The notes beneath the pieces were generated by a model. That model was not told where the DNA came from. It saw only the letters and a program-made list of their open reading frames with translations, and searched no databases. Shown here piece after piece: positions 1 to 8,989 of a stretch of 64,000 bases of DNA; the first letter of the stretch is position 1, and every line of letters begins with the position of its first letter. The stretch spans positions 57,861 through 121,860 of the forward strand of contig NZ_JANCLU010000016.1 of NCBI RefSeq assembly GCF_024294805.1, in the 5' to 3' direction. Source of the stretch: Alsobacter ponti. Its GTDB lineage: Bacteria; Pseudomonadota; Alphaproteobacteria; Rhizobiales; Beijerinckiaceae. The translations under genes were made by a program, and so were the position numbers.

Positions 1-17
1 AGGGTCCAGTCAAACTA

Positions 18-31
18 CTTTAGTTCTAAAG
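18..31 (-). promoter_or_regulatory. Operator-like palindrome, copy A
   Basis: The sequence CTTTAGTTCTAAAG has 6-bp inverted arms around a 2-bp centre. It is identical to copy C (11510-11523) and differs at one base from copies B (6093-6106) and D (12806-12819). Read on the minus strand the element continues as TAAAGT, which could serve as a -10 hexamer; at the other copies the controlled gene lies on that side. The regulated gene here would therefore start left of the window. The rest of 1-218 shows no convincing gene. Confidence 0.6.
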
Positions 32-218
32 CTTGCGGAGTCGGAGCTCCGCAAACCGATGTGTTCCGCCGGTCACGCCGGGGTGTTCACGGCCATCCGC
101 GAAGACACGGAATCCGACGGTCCGCCGGGCGGAACGCCCGCGTCACGCGCGTCCCCGCGGCTTCGACGGCCGGGGTTCCGGCTGGGCCGGGACGGCGACG
201 AGACGGACGGTCGCGAAG

Positions 219-704
219 CTACGAAAGCCCGCGCGCGGCGAGCTGCTTTCTCACGGCCCCGAGCAGTTCCATGAGCTGCATCGACTGCGACTGGGACATG
301 CCGCCCAGCAGGTCCTCGACCCAGGCCTGATGCGCCGCGTTGAGCTTGGCGGCGCAGGCGCGGCCACTGTCGGTGAGCGAAACGATGGACGATCTCCGGT
401 CCGTCTGCGCCGTCGACGTCGTCACCAGTTTCTGCTCCTTCAGGTCGCGCACGATCCCGCTGATATTGCCCGCCGTGACGAACAGCTCGGCGGAAAGGTC
501 GCTCATGCTCAGCCCGTCCGGGTGCCTGTCCAGCGTGGCCAGGATATCGAAGCGGACGAGAGTCATGTCGAACTCCGCCGCCAGGTTCTTTCTCAGCTGC
601 CTGTCGACGATGGCGTAGCAATTCGCCATGCGGAGCCACATGCGCAGGCGAACGGACCCCTGCGAAGTGTTCCGCTGTTCGATTCTGGAGGGGGAACGGG
701 TCAA
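219..704 (-). CDS. MarR-family transcriptional regulator
   Basis: A 161-residue winged-helix protein. The recognition helix lies around residues 77-91 (TAGNISGIVRDL) and the wing around 101-113 (DRRSSIVSLTDSG), followed by the long C-terminal dimerisation helix, as in MarR proteins that usually repress aromatic-acid or efflux genes until a ligand binds. The longest start is a TTG at 704 with AGGA about 8 nt upstream; ATG codons at 641 and 629 lack a clear ribosome site. It lies 111 bp downstream of the cyclase gene on the same strand and may be the last gene of the TRAP unit. It is the only regulator inside the cluster, so I infer it reads the CTTTAG palindromes; a half-site precedes its own start. 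Confidence 0.85.
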   Translation of the reverse strand: MTRSPSRIEQRNTSQGSVRLRMWLRMANCYAIVDRQLRKNLAAEFDMTLVRFDILATLDRHPDGLSMSDLSAELFVTAGNISGIVRDLKEQKLVTTSTAQTDRRSSIVSLTDSGRACAAKLNAAHQAWVEDLLGGMSQSQSMQLMELLGAVRKQLAARGLS

Positions 705-714
705 TGTTCGGATC

Positions 715-721
715 CTAAAGC
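715..721 (-). promoter_or_regulatory. Half-site of the CTTTAG palindrome ahead of marR
   Basis: The minus strand reads GCTTTAG followed by GATCC just upstream of the marR start. These seven bases match one arm plus flank of copies A, B and C, but the second arm is missing. It overlaps the presumed ribosome-binding AGGA. It could give weak autoregulation or be chance. Confidence 0.25.
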
Positions 722-815
722 AATCGGGCTCACCTACTTCACCGCGCCGGCGGCATCAACAACGACTCGCGCGAATGCCGGAGCGGCCTCGTCGGCAACG
801 CGCGAAGTCTGCTTG

Positions 816-1604
816 CTATCGGAAGGTGAGCGCAAGGGCCCTCACCGGGGAACCGGTGCCGTTCACGATCTTGAGCGGGGCGGCGATGAGGATCGCGCCC
901 TTCGGCGGCAGCCGGTCGAGCTGGCACAGGCTCGCCAGGCCATAGCGGTTGGCCTTGTGCATGAGGTTGTGCGCCGGGAAGGGCGGGTCCATTCCCCCCG
1001 CCGAGCCGGCGTCGGTTCCCACCGTCTCCACGCCCCAGCCGATGACGCCCTTGTCGATGAGATAGGAGATGGCGTCCGCGGTCGGCCCGGGAGAGTGCGG
1101 CCCGTTCTCGTCGGCGTTGAGAAATTCGGCGTCGGAGCCGTTGCGCTTGTACCAGTCGGTCCGCATCAGGACCCAGCTGCCCGCCTCGATGGCCCCGTGC
1201 TCGCTCTCCCACTGCCGGATGCTGTCGACGGTCAGGAGGTAGTCGGGGTTGGACCTCACCTCCGGCGAGCGGTCGATCACGTTGGCGGGCGCGACGAAGC
1301 GGCCGGGCGGGATCGTGTCCGTCGTACTGTCCGGGTTGTCCTTGCCGGTGATCCAGTGGCACGGCGCGTCGAAATGCGTCCCCGTATGCTCGCCCAGCTC
1401 GAGCCAGTTCCAGGCCCAGAACGGCCCGTCCTGGTCGTAGTGGGAGATGGTGTGGACCTTCACCCGGGGCGTGTTCTTGCCGAACTGGGGCGGCAGGTAG
1501 ATGACCGGGGTTTCGGGGCCGAGGGGCGCGGTGAGGTCCACCACCTCGATGTCGCCGCTCAACAGGCCGGCGGCCAGGCCGCCCAAACTCGCCTTCGCAT
1601 CCAT
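816..1604 (-). CDS. Cyclase-family metal-dependent hydrolase (kynurenine formamidase superfamily)
   Basis: A 262-residue cytoplasmic protein with the metal-binding signature of the cyclase family at residues 73-84 (HTGTHFDAPCHW); the His and Asp residues bind the divalent metal. Members hydrolyse amides, lactones or ring C-C bonds (KynB, polyketide cyclase-like enzymes, isatin hydrolase). The start has a good ribosome site (AGGGAGA). It lies 72 bp downstream of the TRAP permease gene, so a hydrolysis step on the imported compound or a downstream intermediate is likely. It is longer than typical KynB (about 210 residues), so kynurenine formamidase is possible but not favoured, although tryptophan dioxygenase and kynureninase genes lie 53 kb away without a formamidase. 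Confidence 0.85.
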   Translation of the reverse strand: MDAKASLGGLAAGLLSGDIEVVDLTAPLGPETPVIYLPPQFGKNTPRVKVHTISHYDQDGPFWAWNWLELGEHTGTHFDAPCHWITGKDNPDSTTDTIPPGRFVAPANVIDRSPEVRSNPDYLLTVDSIRQWESEHGAIEAGSWVLMRTDWYKRNGSDAEFLNADENGPHSPGPTADAISYLIDKGVIGWGVETVGTDAGSAGGMDPPFPAHNLMHKANRYGLASLCQLDRLPPKGAILIAAPLKIVNGTGSPVRALALTFR

Positions 1605-1676
1605 GCGCGTCTCCCTTCCTTCTGTTTGGCGCGTCGCCGCGCAAGGTTCGTTCGGATGGCGTCGAGGGCGGTCCCG

Positions 1677-3641
1677 CTATCTGAGCGCGTTCGGCAGCCA
1701 GGTCACCAGCGCGGGAAAGAAAAGCATCAGCGCGACCTTGACCGCGTCGCTCACGACGAACGGCAGGACGCCCTTGTAGACGCGCGAAAGGGCGATGTCG
1801 GGCGCGACCGTCTTGAGCACGAACAGGTTCATGCCGAACGGCGGCGTCAGCACGCCGATCTCCACCAGCACGACCATGACGATGCCCCACCACAGCAGGT
1901 CGTAGCCGAGGCCCTGGATGATGGAGGCCGCCATGGAGGCGGTGATCATCATGATCGTCATGCTGTCCATGAACATGCCCATGATGATGTAGAACACCAC
2001 CAGCAGCAGGATGACGCCCCAGTTGGGCAGGCCGAGGCCCAGAATACCCTTAGTGATGGACTGGGTGATCGTCGACGAGCCGAAGAAGAAGGTCAGCACG
2101 AGCGCCCCGATGATCAGGAAGTAGATCATCGAGGTCGAGCGGGTCGTTTCGGCGGCGATGGTCCAGAACGCGCCCTTCGAGAGCTTGCCGCGCCACAGCG
2201 CGACGACGAACGCGAACACCGCGCCCAGCGAGGCCGCCTCCGTCGCCGTGACCACGCCGAACGCCATGCCGCCGAGCACGACCCCGAACAGGGCGATGGC
2301 GGGAATGCAGTTCACCGTCGCGACCCGCAACTCGCCGAGGTCCCAGCGCTGGCCGGCCGGCGCGAGGCGCTTGTTCAGGCGCACCAGCGCGAGGATGGTG
2401 CCGGAGTACATGAGCACCGTGAGGAAGGCGGGCACCAGGATCGCGACATACATCGCCCCGATCGACTGCTCGACGAGCACGGAGTAGACGACGACGACGG
2501 TCGAGGGCGGGATCAGCTGGCCCAGCGTTCCGCCGGCGGCGATGCTGCCGGCGGCGAGCCCGGGATCGTAGCCCCGGTTCTTCATCTCGGGATAGGCCGC
2601 CGACCCGATGCTGATCACCGTCGCGATGGACGAGCCGGTGAGCGCGCCGAATCCGGCGCAACCGCCGATAGTGGCCAGCGCCAGGCCTCCGCGAAACGGC
2701 GCGAACGCGGCGTGCGCCAGGCGGTAGATGTCGCCGGCCATCCCTCCCGCCACGGCGAAACCGCCCATCAGCAGGAAATAGGGGATGATAGCGAGTTCGC
2801 TGCTCGTCAGCAGGCCGATGGTCTCCGATCCCGCGATGTTGAGGGACGCGGAGAACCCGAACGTGGCGGCGATGCCGACGATGGCTGTGGCGATCATGGC
2901 CGCCGCGAGCGGCACGAAGAGCAGGATGGCCACCCACAGCACGAAGATGGCGATGGTCGCCGCGAGCACGGGATCGGAGGCGAGAGCGGGCCTCGGTTGC
3001 GACACGCCGTAGAGGACGACCAGGGTCGCGAGCAGGCTGATGCCGCCGAACAGGGCGACGGTTCCCGCCAGCGACTTCCCCCACTGCGCGGCGAGATCGA
3101 GCGCCGTCAGCGCGTGCGACGGCACGCACAGCACGACGAGGGCGAAGATGCCCGTGTAGAAGGGCCAGAGCTTCCACTGCTGGATCGCCGTCAGCGTCCC
3201 CATCCGGTAGGCCGTCGCGGCCTGCTCGAACACGGCCACGGCCAGAAGCACGAGGCAGAACAGATAGAGGAACGACCCGACCATCCGCATGGCGGCCACC
3301 GTCCGCGCGGGGAGCCGGCCGGCCATGATGTCGACTTCGAGGGTCGCCCGCTGCGAGAGGCCGCTGGCGAGCACGGCGGCGATCGCGACGGCGAACACCG
3401 TTCCGAAGATCTCGTTCGAGCCGGCGATCGGCGAGTTCAGAAGCCAGCGGAAGACGATGATGTCGACGAGGCTCAGTATGCCCGTCAGGAGCATGACGAC
3501 GACGCCGAGCGACGCGACTTTCCGGTTGAAGGACGCGAGCGCTTCCCCCGCCCGCAGGATCGCGCGCCGCCCCGTGTAGTCCGTCGCGGCGCCCAGGAAT
3601 TCGCCCGCGATCGGCTGGCCGGATGTCGGCTCGCTCGTCAT
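1677..3641 (-). CDS. TRAP transporter fused permease, DctQ-DctM
   Basis: A 654-residue inner-membrane protein. Residues 1-215 form a four-helix DctQ-like small subunit; residues 225-654 form the DctM large subunit with about 12 helices and typical Gly/Pro-rich segments (GALTGSSIAT, GQLIPPS, MGMFMDSM). TRAP transporters use a sodium gradient and a periplasmic receptor to import organic acids. I chose the ATG at 3641 because AAGGA lies 8-9 bp upstream; the frame stays open another 33 codons to 3740, but that stretch is low complexity. It follows two dctP-type receptor genes and precedes the cyclase gene. Confidence 0.92.
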   Translation of the reverse strand: MTSEPTSGQPIAGEFLGAATDYTGRRAILRAGEALASFNRKVASLGVVVMLLTGILSLVDIIVFRWLLNSPIAGSNEIFGTVFAVAIAAVLASGLSQRATLEVDIMAGRLPARTVAAMRMVGSFLYLFCLVLLAVAVFEQAATAYRMGTLTAIQQWKLWPFYTGIFALVVLCVPSHALTALDLAAQWGKSLAGTVALFGGISLLATLVVLYGVSQPRPALASDPVLAATIAIFVLWVAILLFVPLAAAMIATAIVGIAATFGFSASLNIAGSETIGLLTSSELAIIPYFLLMGGFAVAGGMAGDIYRLAHAAFAPFRGGLALATIGGCAGFGALTGSSIATVISIGSAAYPEMKNRGYDPGLAAGSIAAGGTLGQLIPPSTVVVVYSVLVEQSIGAMYVAILVPAFLTVLMYSGTILALVRLNKRLAPAGQRWDLGELRVATVNCIPAIALFGVVLGGMAFGVVTATEAASLGAVFAFVVALWRGKLSKGAFWTIAAETTRSTSMIYFLIIGALVLTFFFGSSTITQSITKGILGLGLPNWGVILLLVVFYIIMGMFMDSMTIMMITASMAASIIQGLGYDLLWWGIVMVVLVEIGVLTPPFGMNLFVLKTVAPDIALSRVYKGVLPFVVSDAVKVALMLFFPALVTWLPNALR

Positions 3642-3694
3642 GCGTGATCCTTCATGTGTCTCGCCCATCCGGCCGAAGTTCCCGGATGCGCCGG

Positions 3695-3770
3695 GCGCGC
3701 CCGGATCGACGCCGGCCGGCCGGCTGGCGCGCCGGCGCATGTCGCGCCGACGGCATGCCGGCCGGCGGCC
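3695..3770. other. GC-rich inverted repeats between TRAP receptor and permease genes
   Basis: The 138-bp gap between the second receptor gene and the permease gene is packed with short palindromes (GCCGGCCGGC, GGCGCGCC) able to form stable mRNA hairpins. There is no T tract, so it is not a standard terminator. Such hairpins often protect the upstream receptor message and lower permease expression; that role is inferred. Confidence 0.3.
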
Positions 3771-3779
3771 GCCGCATCC

Positions 3780-4820
3780 TCATTTCGCCTTGAGCGCCGC
3801 GTCGTAGGCCTGCTTGAAGGCCTCGAGCACCTGCGCGCCGTCCGGCGTGCGCTCCATCCAGCCCTTCTCGACGGTGGCCGTCAGGGCGCGCCACTTGGCG
3901 AGTTCGGCGGGCTCGATGGTGATGAGCCGGTACTTCTTGTCGTCGCTGAACTTGGCCACGATGCGCGCATCCGACGCGCCGTAGGCGGCGCCGATCCACT
4001 TCGACGTCGCTTCGCCCGTAAACTTGTCGAACACGGCCTTCGCGGACGGGCTGAGCCCGTCATAGAAGGCCTTGTTCAGCACGAACGCCGTCGGGATCGC
4101 GCCGAAGCTGACATTCTCGACGTGATTGTGCGCCAGCTCGTTGTAGCGGAAGGTCTGGATCGTGCCCGGGTTCGAGACCGCCGCGTCCACCACGCCCTTG
4201 CTGAGGGCCTGGTAGGCCTCCGTCGCCGGGATGAAGGAGGGCGAGGCCCCGAGCGCCGAAAGTGCGTCCGCGCCGTTCTTGTCGTTGGCGCGCACCTTGA
4301 GGCCCTTCATGTCGTCGAGCGTGCGGATCTCCTTGCGCGAGATGAGCGTGTTGGGAGGCAGCACGGCCAGCGCCATCAGCTTCGTCCGCGCGAACTCGTC
4401 GGCCAGCAGGCCTTTCTCGTAGAGCTTCCAGAGCGCGACGGAGGACGCCGCGGAGTCGCCGCCGACCATCGGCAAAGTGGTCACCAGCGTGCGATGGAAG
4501 GGGATTCCCGTCGCCGGAATCACCAGGATGCCCATGTCCGCGACGCCGCTGACGACGCGGTCCATCACGTTCGTCGTGGTCGCGAAGGTCGGCCCGAACA
4601 GCTGGATCTCGAACTCGCCGTTGGCGGCCTTGTTGATCTCGTCGACCCAGGGTTTGATGACGTCGATGACCGTGACGCTCGTATCCGGCAGCGTCGTCGC
4701 GAACTTCACGATCGTGGCCGCCGAAGCCTCGTGCTGCACGGAAGCCGTCGCCGCCGCCGCAAGACCGAAAACCGCAAGGGAATGGCGCAAGCGCGCCCAC
4801 AGAAACCGCTCTTTCGCCAC
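3780..4820 (-). CDS. dctP: TRAP transporter periplasmic substrate-binding protein (DctP family), second copy
   Basis: A 346-residue protein with an N-terminal signal peptide ending near HEASAA, then the DctP fold. The segment LDDMKGLKVRAND contains the Arg that in characterised receptors salt-bridges the substrate carboxylate. The start is a GTG at 4820 preceded by GGAGGGA. It is the nearer of two receptor genes to the fused permease. It is clearly homologous to, but well diverged from, the receptor encoded at 4942-5994 (both have VDRVVSGVADMG-like and KGVV segments), so the two may bind different but related acids. Confidence 0.93.
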   Translation of the reverse strand: MAKERFLWARLRHSLAVFGLAAAATASVQHEASAATIVKFATTLPDTSVTVIDVIKPWVDEINKAANGEFEIQLFGPTFATTTNVMDRVVSGVADMGILVIPATGIPFHRTLVTTLPMVGGDSAASSVALWKLYEKGLLADEFARTKLMALAVLPPNTLISRKEIRTLDDMKGLKVRANDKNGADALSALGASPSFIPATEAYQALSKGVVDAAVSNPGTIQTFRYNELAHNHVENVSFGAIPTAFVLNKAFYDGLSPSAKAVFDKFTGEATSKWIGAAYGASDARIVAKFSDDKKYRLITIEPAELAKWRALTATVEKGWMERTPDGAQVLEAFKQAYDAALKAK

Positions 4821-4941
4821 TGGGATCCCTCCACCTTCGCTGCAGAAAGGCCGAACGTCGCGCCATTCCCGCGACGGCGCCCGGCCCGCGTTGTTCTTGT
4901 CGTTGCCGCCCGCGCGGGCTGTGCCGCGCGCGCTCGCCGCG

Positions 4942-5994
4942 CTACTTCTTCTCCGCCCTGGCGTATTCCTCGACGAAGCGGCTGTAGATATCGGCGCCGC
5001 CCGGCGTGTCCTTCTTCCAGGCGTCGACGACAGGCTTCGTCGCGTCCTTCCATCGGGCGAGTTCTTCCGGGGGCAATTGCCGCATCGTGTACTTGGCGTT
5101 CTGCCCGCGCACCGCCTCGAAGTTCTGGGCCTCGAAGCCGATATAGGCCGCGCCGATCATCCGCGACGATTCCTCGCCGATGAAGCGGGCGAAGATCTCC
5201 TTCGCCTTGGGCGACAGCCGGTCGTAGAACTCGGCGTTCATGAAGATGGCGGAGGGCAGCATGCCGAAATAGGCGTTGGCGATCTGGTTATCCATCACCT
5301 CGCCAAACTTGTACGCCACCAGCGTTCCGCCATTCGCCACGAACCCCTGGACGACTCCCTTGCTGATGGCCTGGTAGGCCTCGGTGAACGGGATCGCCAC
5401 GGGCGAGGCCCCCAGCGCCGTGAGAGAATCGGCGCTGATCTTGTCCACGGCCCGGATCTTCAGGCCGGCGACGTCTTCCAGCTTCTGGATCGACTTCTTC
5501 GTCACCAGCACAACGGGGGGCAGCGTGGTGACGTTGATGACCTTGACCGAGCGGAACTCGTCGCTGATCAGGCCTTTCTCGAACAGCCGCCACAGCGCGA
5601 TCGAACCCACTTCCGTGTCGTGGCCGAGCCCCGGAAGCATCGAGACGGAGCTCTTCGGAAAGGGCAGGCCTGTATTCGCCAGGATCGCGAAGCCCATGTC
5701 GGCGACGCCGCTGACGACGCGGTCCCAGACATTGGTGCCGGTCGCGAACGGCGGCTCGAAGGGCACCACGACGAACTCGCCCTTGCCCGCCGCGTTGAGC
5801 GCGTCGACCCAGGGTGCGTACACGCTCTTGTAGATGACGCTGTTGGACGGCATCGTCGTCGCGAACTTGATCGTCGTCTCGGCGGATGCCGGAACGGGAC
5901 CCGCGGCGAACGCCGCGAGCCCCGCCAGGACGATGCTCTTCCACGAACACAACGCCTTTGTCACGGTCGCCATGCCGCCTTTACTGCGCGTCAT
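4942..5994 (-). CDS. dctP: TRAP transporter periplasmic substrate-binding protein (DctP family), first copy
   Basis: A 350-residue receptor with a signal peptide (cleavage near PASAE) and the DctP fold; the carboxylate-binding Arg lies in LEDVAGLKIRAVDK. The ATG at 5994 has a strong GGAGGAAAGGA site; an internal Met at residue 8 is less likely. It is the first gene of the minus-strand unit that begins after palindrome copy B and reads through the second receptor, the fused permease and the cyclase. Receptor substrates cannot be predicted from sequence; aromatic and 2-oxo acids are common in this family. Confidence 0.93.
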   Translation of the reverse strand: MTRSKGGMATVTKALCSWKSIVLAGLAAFAAGPVPASAETTIKFATTMPSNSVIYKSVYAPWVDALNAAGKGEFVVVPFEPPFATGTNVWDRVVSGVADMGFAILANTGLPFPKSSVSMLPGLGHDTEVGSIALWRLFEKGLISDEFRSVKVINVTTLPPVVLVTKKSIQKLEDVAGLKIRAVDKISADSLTALGASPVAIPFTEAYQAISKGVVQGFVANGGTLVAYKFGEVMDNQIANAYFGMLPSAIFMNAEFYDRLSPKAKEIFARFIGEESSRMIGAAYIGFEAQNFEAVRGQNAKYTMRQLPPEELARWKDATKPVVDAWKKDTPGGADIYSRFVEEYARAEKK

Positions 5995-6092
5995 TCGTCC
6001 TTTCCTCCCTGTTTTTTCTTGTGCAAGCCCGCGCCGGGTTTCGGGCGGGGCGGGCCCGCTTTCCCGGTCTCCCGCTTCGAGCGGGGCACTTA

Positions 6093-6106
6093 CTTTATTT
6101 CTAAAG
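6093..6106 (-). promoter_or_regulatory. Operator-like palindrome, copy B (TRAP operon)
   Basis: CTTTATTTCTAAAG, 99 bp upstream of the first TRAP receptor gene. Its reverse complement is exactly copy D. On the minus strand it reads CTTTAGAAATAAAGT, so the TAAAGT could be a -10 hexamer overlapping the operator; the matching -35 region is poor. It lies between the flavin reductase 3' end and the TRAP operon. Confidence 0.65.
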
Positions 6107-6234
6107 CATCCTAGCGCGACCTTGTCCGCGGTGCAATCGAAAGATGCTCGTTCTCAACCTCGTCCGCGCCGTGCGCGATTTCGAACATTGCAATCAGCGA
6201 GCGGCGCCCTGCCGGAGGGGGCGAGTCCGCGCGC

Positions 6235-6747
6235 TCAGTATTCGGCGACGGCCTGCCCGGCCCAACCGGTGATCGGGTGATACGCGCGGTCGAAGTAGAT
6301 CAGCCCTTCGGTCGTCGCCGAGAAGGAGACGTCGACGACCTCGCAGAAGAACACGCCGTGCGTGCCCATGTGCTTGACCATGGAGACCCGGCAGTCGAGC
6401 GACACGGCGGCGTCGGCCAGCGCCGGGGCTCCCGTCGCCAGCGTCTTCCATTCCACCCCGCTCCACTTCTGCTCGGCGGACAACTGGGCCGTCGAGAACC
6501 GTCGCGACAGGTCGACGTGCCGAGGCGCCAGGATGTTGACGCAGACCGCGAGGTTCCGCCGGACAGCCCGGTACGTGGACGCGTTCCGATTGATGCAGAC
6601 GAGGAGCGTCGGAGGCTGGTCGGTGACGCTGCACACCGAGGAGGCGGTCATGCCTCCCCGGCCGGCGGGGCCGTCCGTGGTGATCAGGCTGACGGACGCG
6701 CCCAGCCGCGACATCGCCGCCCGGAACTCGGTCGCATCGACGGTCAT
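6235..6747 (-). CDS. Flavin reductase component of a two-component monooxygenase
   Basis: A 170-residue protein of the HpaC-like flavin reductase family: an FMN-binding split barrel with MTASSVCSVT near residue 33 and a C-terminal half with MGTHGVFFCEV. Such proteins reduce free FMN or FAD with NAD(P)H for a separate oxygenase. The ATG has a good GGGAGGA site. It is 19 bp downstream of the acyl-CoA-dehydrogenase-like oxygenase gene, the classical pairing for two-component systems such as HsaAB or HpaBC. It is the last gene of the CoA-transferase operon. Confidence 0.9.
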   Translation of the reverse strand: MTVDATEFRAAMSRLGASVSLITTDGPAGRGGMTASSVCSVTDQPPTLLVCINRNASTYRAVRRNLAVCVNILAPRHVDLSRRFSTAQLSAEQKWSGVEWKTLATGAPALADAAVSLDCRVSMVKHMGTHGVFFCEVVDVSFSATTEGLIYFDRAYHPITGWAGQAVAEY

Positions 6748-6766
6748 CGCGCGGTCCTCCCGACGG

Positions 6767-7987
6767 TCATCGCTGGGGCCGCGGAGGGTAGTAGAGCGGG
6801 TCGGACGGCGTCTCCCCGAGCAGCATGCCGCCCACGATGGAATAGCTCATCGGCGACGCCACCAGGTGCTGGTTGGCCGTGTGAACGTCGCGGAAGCAGC
6901 GGTCGAGAACGCTCGGAGCCTTCACCGCCGTGGTTCCCGCCGCGTTGAAGACGAGGTCGACCGCCTCAACCGCCGCGTGATGCGCGTGGGTGATGGCGAG
7001 CCGGAACCGCGCCGCCTCGTCGAGCGAGAGCGATCCGCGCTCCGACAGCGCGGCGTGGAGATCCTCGAGCGTCCGGAGCGCGTAGCAGCGGGCGGAGCCC
7101 GTCAGCGCCTCGGCCCTGGACAGCGCGCTGAGCGCAAAGGATTGGCGGCTCAGCGGACCCCACGGTGTCTTCTTGCCGAGGCAGATCTCGCGAAACGCCT
7201 CGATCGCGGCGCGCGCGATCCCGAGCACGGCCGCCGCGTGGTTGAAGAAGAACATGTTCGGGAAGGCGTAGAGCGGCTCCGGCCGGCGCACCGGCGTCGT
7301 GTAGAAATTGAACGTCCGCTCGGCGGGCACGAACATCTGGTCGATGACGAAGTCGTGGCTGCCGGTCCCGCGCAGCCCCGTCGATTGCCACGTGTCGAGA
7401 ACGGTCATCTCGGACGTGCGGACGAACGCCGCGATGACGGTCGGCTTGCCGGACTTGTCGAGAACGACCTGGCCGCCCTGCCGGACCAGCGCGCCGGCCA
7501 GGAACCACTCGGCGTGGCGGACGCCGCTGCCGAACGGCCATTGCCCCGTCAGGACATAGCCTCCCGGCGCGAGTTCGGCGGCCCCGATCGGGGAGGGGAC
7601 GCCGCCGCTGGGGGCGTCCAGATCGGTGAACATGTCGCGCGCGACATCAGGGTCGAGATAGGCCGCGAAGTGACCGCCATTGCTGCCCACATAGGCGCAC
7701 CAGCCGGTGGATCCGTCGGCGGCGGCGATCTCCTCGACGACCTCGAATTGCTCTGCCGGGGACAGCTGCGGCCCGCCCCACTCCCTCGGATAGGACATCC
7801 GGAAGACGCCGGCCTGCCGCAGCCCCGCCACCACCGCCGGCGGGAGCGTGCGCGCCCGTTCGGCCTCCTCGGCCGCGCCGCGGATCAGGCTTTTCAGGCC
7901 GCGCGCTGCTTCCAGGATTCGCCGACCTTCATCCCCCGCCTGGGAGGGATCCGGCGTCGCCACTTGGGCGCGGGTGGCCACGGTCAT
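6767..7987 (-). CDS. Flavin-dependent monooxygenase, acyl-CoA dehydrogenase fold (HsaA/DszC type)
   Basis: A 406-residue protein with acyl-CoA dehydrogenase N-terminal (about 30-130), middle (about 135-235) and type-2 C-terminal (about 250-390) domains. This is the architecture of reduced-flavin monooxygenases that hydroxylate aromatic rings or oxidise heteroatoms rather than desaturate acyl-CoA. No canonical YEGT catalytic Glu motif is seen at the C-terminus. The adjacent flavin reductase gene supports monooxygenase activity. A strong GGGAGGAAGG site precedes the ATG. The target is unknown; it may be a CoA thioester because CoA-transferases and a hydratase share the operon. Confidence 0.83.
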   Translation of the reverse strand: MTVATRAQVATPDPSQAGDEGRRILEAARGLKSLIRGAAEEAERARTLPPAVVAGLRQAGVFRMSYPREWGGPQLSPAEQFEVVEEIAAADGSTGWCAYVGSNGGHFAAYLDPDVARDMFTDLDAPSGGVPSPIGAAELAPGGYVLTGQWPFGSGVRHAEWFLAGALVRQGGQVVLDKSGKPTVIAAFVRTSEMTVLDTWQSTGLRGTGSHDFVIDQMFVPAERTFNFYTTPVRRPEPLYAFPNMFFFNHAAAVLGIARAAIEAFREICLGKKTPWGPLSRQSFALSALSRAEALTGSARCYALRTLEDLHAALSERGSLSLDEAARFRLAITHAHHAAVEAVDLVFNAAGTTAVKAPSVLDRCFRDVHTANQHLVASPMSYSIVGGMLLGETPSDPLYYPPRPQR

Positions 7988-8071
7988 CTTGTCCGCCTTC
8001 CTCCCGGGCGATCGCTCCGGGCTCCGTTGTCATGTCAATCGACGCCTTCCGGGGGATGGCCGCGCGCCGGG

Positions 8072-8950
8072 TCAGCTTTCGGCGTTGCTGCCGCGGAACG
8101 GCCCGTCGCGCCATTCCAGCGCCGCCTTGAGCGACTTCGTGGTCGCGATCCGCAGGAACTCGGCCGTGAACGGGCTCTGGTGGGAGATGGAGTTGAGGTC
8201 GACCGTTGTATCGACCGACGGCCCGTAGCCCATGTTGTCGACCCAGCGGTTCACCACCTCCTTGTGGACGGTCAGCATGTCGAGAGGAAGCAGGGCGATC
8301 CTCCGGCAATACTTCATCACGTAGGCGTCGAGTTCGTCCGCCGGCACGGCGCGATTGACGATCTGCCACTGCTCGGCCTCGCGACCGTTCACCGTGTCGC
8401 CCGTGAACAGCAGCTCCTTCGTCTTCAGCGGCCCGGCCTTGATCGGCAGCAGGCCGAGCGTCGTGGGCAGGCCGAGCGCGCGGGAGGCGGGATGGCCGAG
8501 GCAGGCGTCCTCGGCCGCGAAGACGCTGTCGCACACGCCGATCAAGTCGAGGCCGCCGGCCAGGCAGTAGCCGTGGACCTGCGCGACGAGCGGCTTGCGG
8601 AAGCGGCGAATCTGCTGGAGCCAGTTCGCCACCTGGCGAAGATTGTCGCGGTCCTGCGCGATGAAGGATTCACCGATGCGGCTGACTTCGTCCTGAGTAC
8701 GCGCGGGATGACGCTTCTGGCGCGACATGACGTCGTAGCCGCCTTCGAGGTCGTACCCGGCCGAGAAGGCGCGCCCGGCGCCGCGCAGGCGGATGACGCG
8801 GATCTCGTCGCCCGGATTGAACCGCTGCAGGACGGCGACGAGTTCGTCGCGCAGCTCGATGCTGATGCTGTTGAGCTTGTCGGGCCGGTTCAGCGTCACC
8901 GTCGCGACTGGCCCGTCCGTTTCGACCTGAAGCGTGTTGTACTCCGCCAT
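8072..8950 (-). CDS. Enoyl-CoA hydratase/isomerase family protein
   Basis: A 292-residue crotonase-fold protein. Oxyanion-hole segments are visible (AGRAFSAGYDL near residue 58, HGYCLAGGLDLIGVCD near 133). The second catalytic Glu position of classic hydratases is not obvious: the region reads LGHPASRALGLPTTLGLLP, so the reaction may be hydration, isomerisation or ring cleavage. The ATG is preceded by AGGGAGG. It sits 39 bp after the CoA-transferase pair and 84 bp before the monooxygenase gene in the same operon. Confidence 0.9.
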   Translation of the reverse strand: MAEYNTLQVETDGPVATVTLNRPDKLNSISIELRDELVAVLQRFNPGDEIRVIRLRGAGRAFSAGYDLEGGYDVMSRQKRHPARTQDEVSRIGESFIAQDRDNLRQVANWLQQIRRFRKPLVAQVHGYCLAGGLDLIGVCDSVFAAEDACLGHPASRALGLPTTLGLLPIKAGPLKTKELLFTGDTVNGREAEQWQIVNRAVPADELDAYVMKYCRRIALLPLDMLTVHKEVVNRWVDNMGYGPSVDTTVDLNSISHQSPFTAEFLRIATTKSLKAALEWRDGPFRGSNAES

Positions 8951-8989
8951 CGTGCGTGTCCTCCCTGTTTCGTCGTCTTCTTGTGCGCG

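Noticed and set aside
33-3647. Very long plus-strand open frame opposite the TRAP operon
   Set aside because: It is an Arg/Gly/His/Asp-rich antisense shadow of GC-rich genes. The opposite strand carries clear TRAP, cyclase and MarR families.
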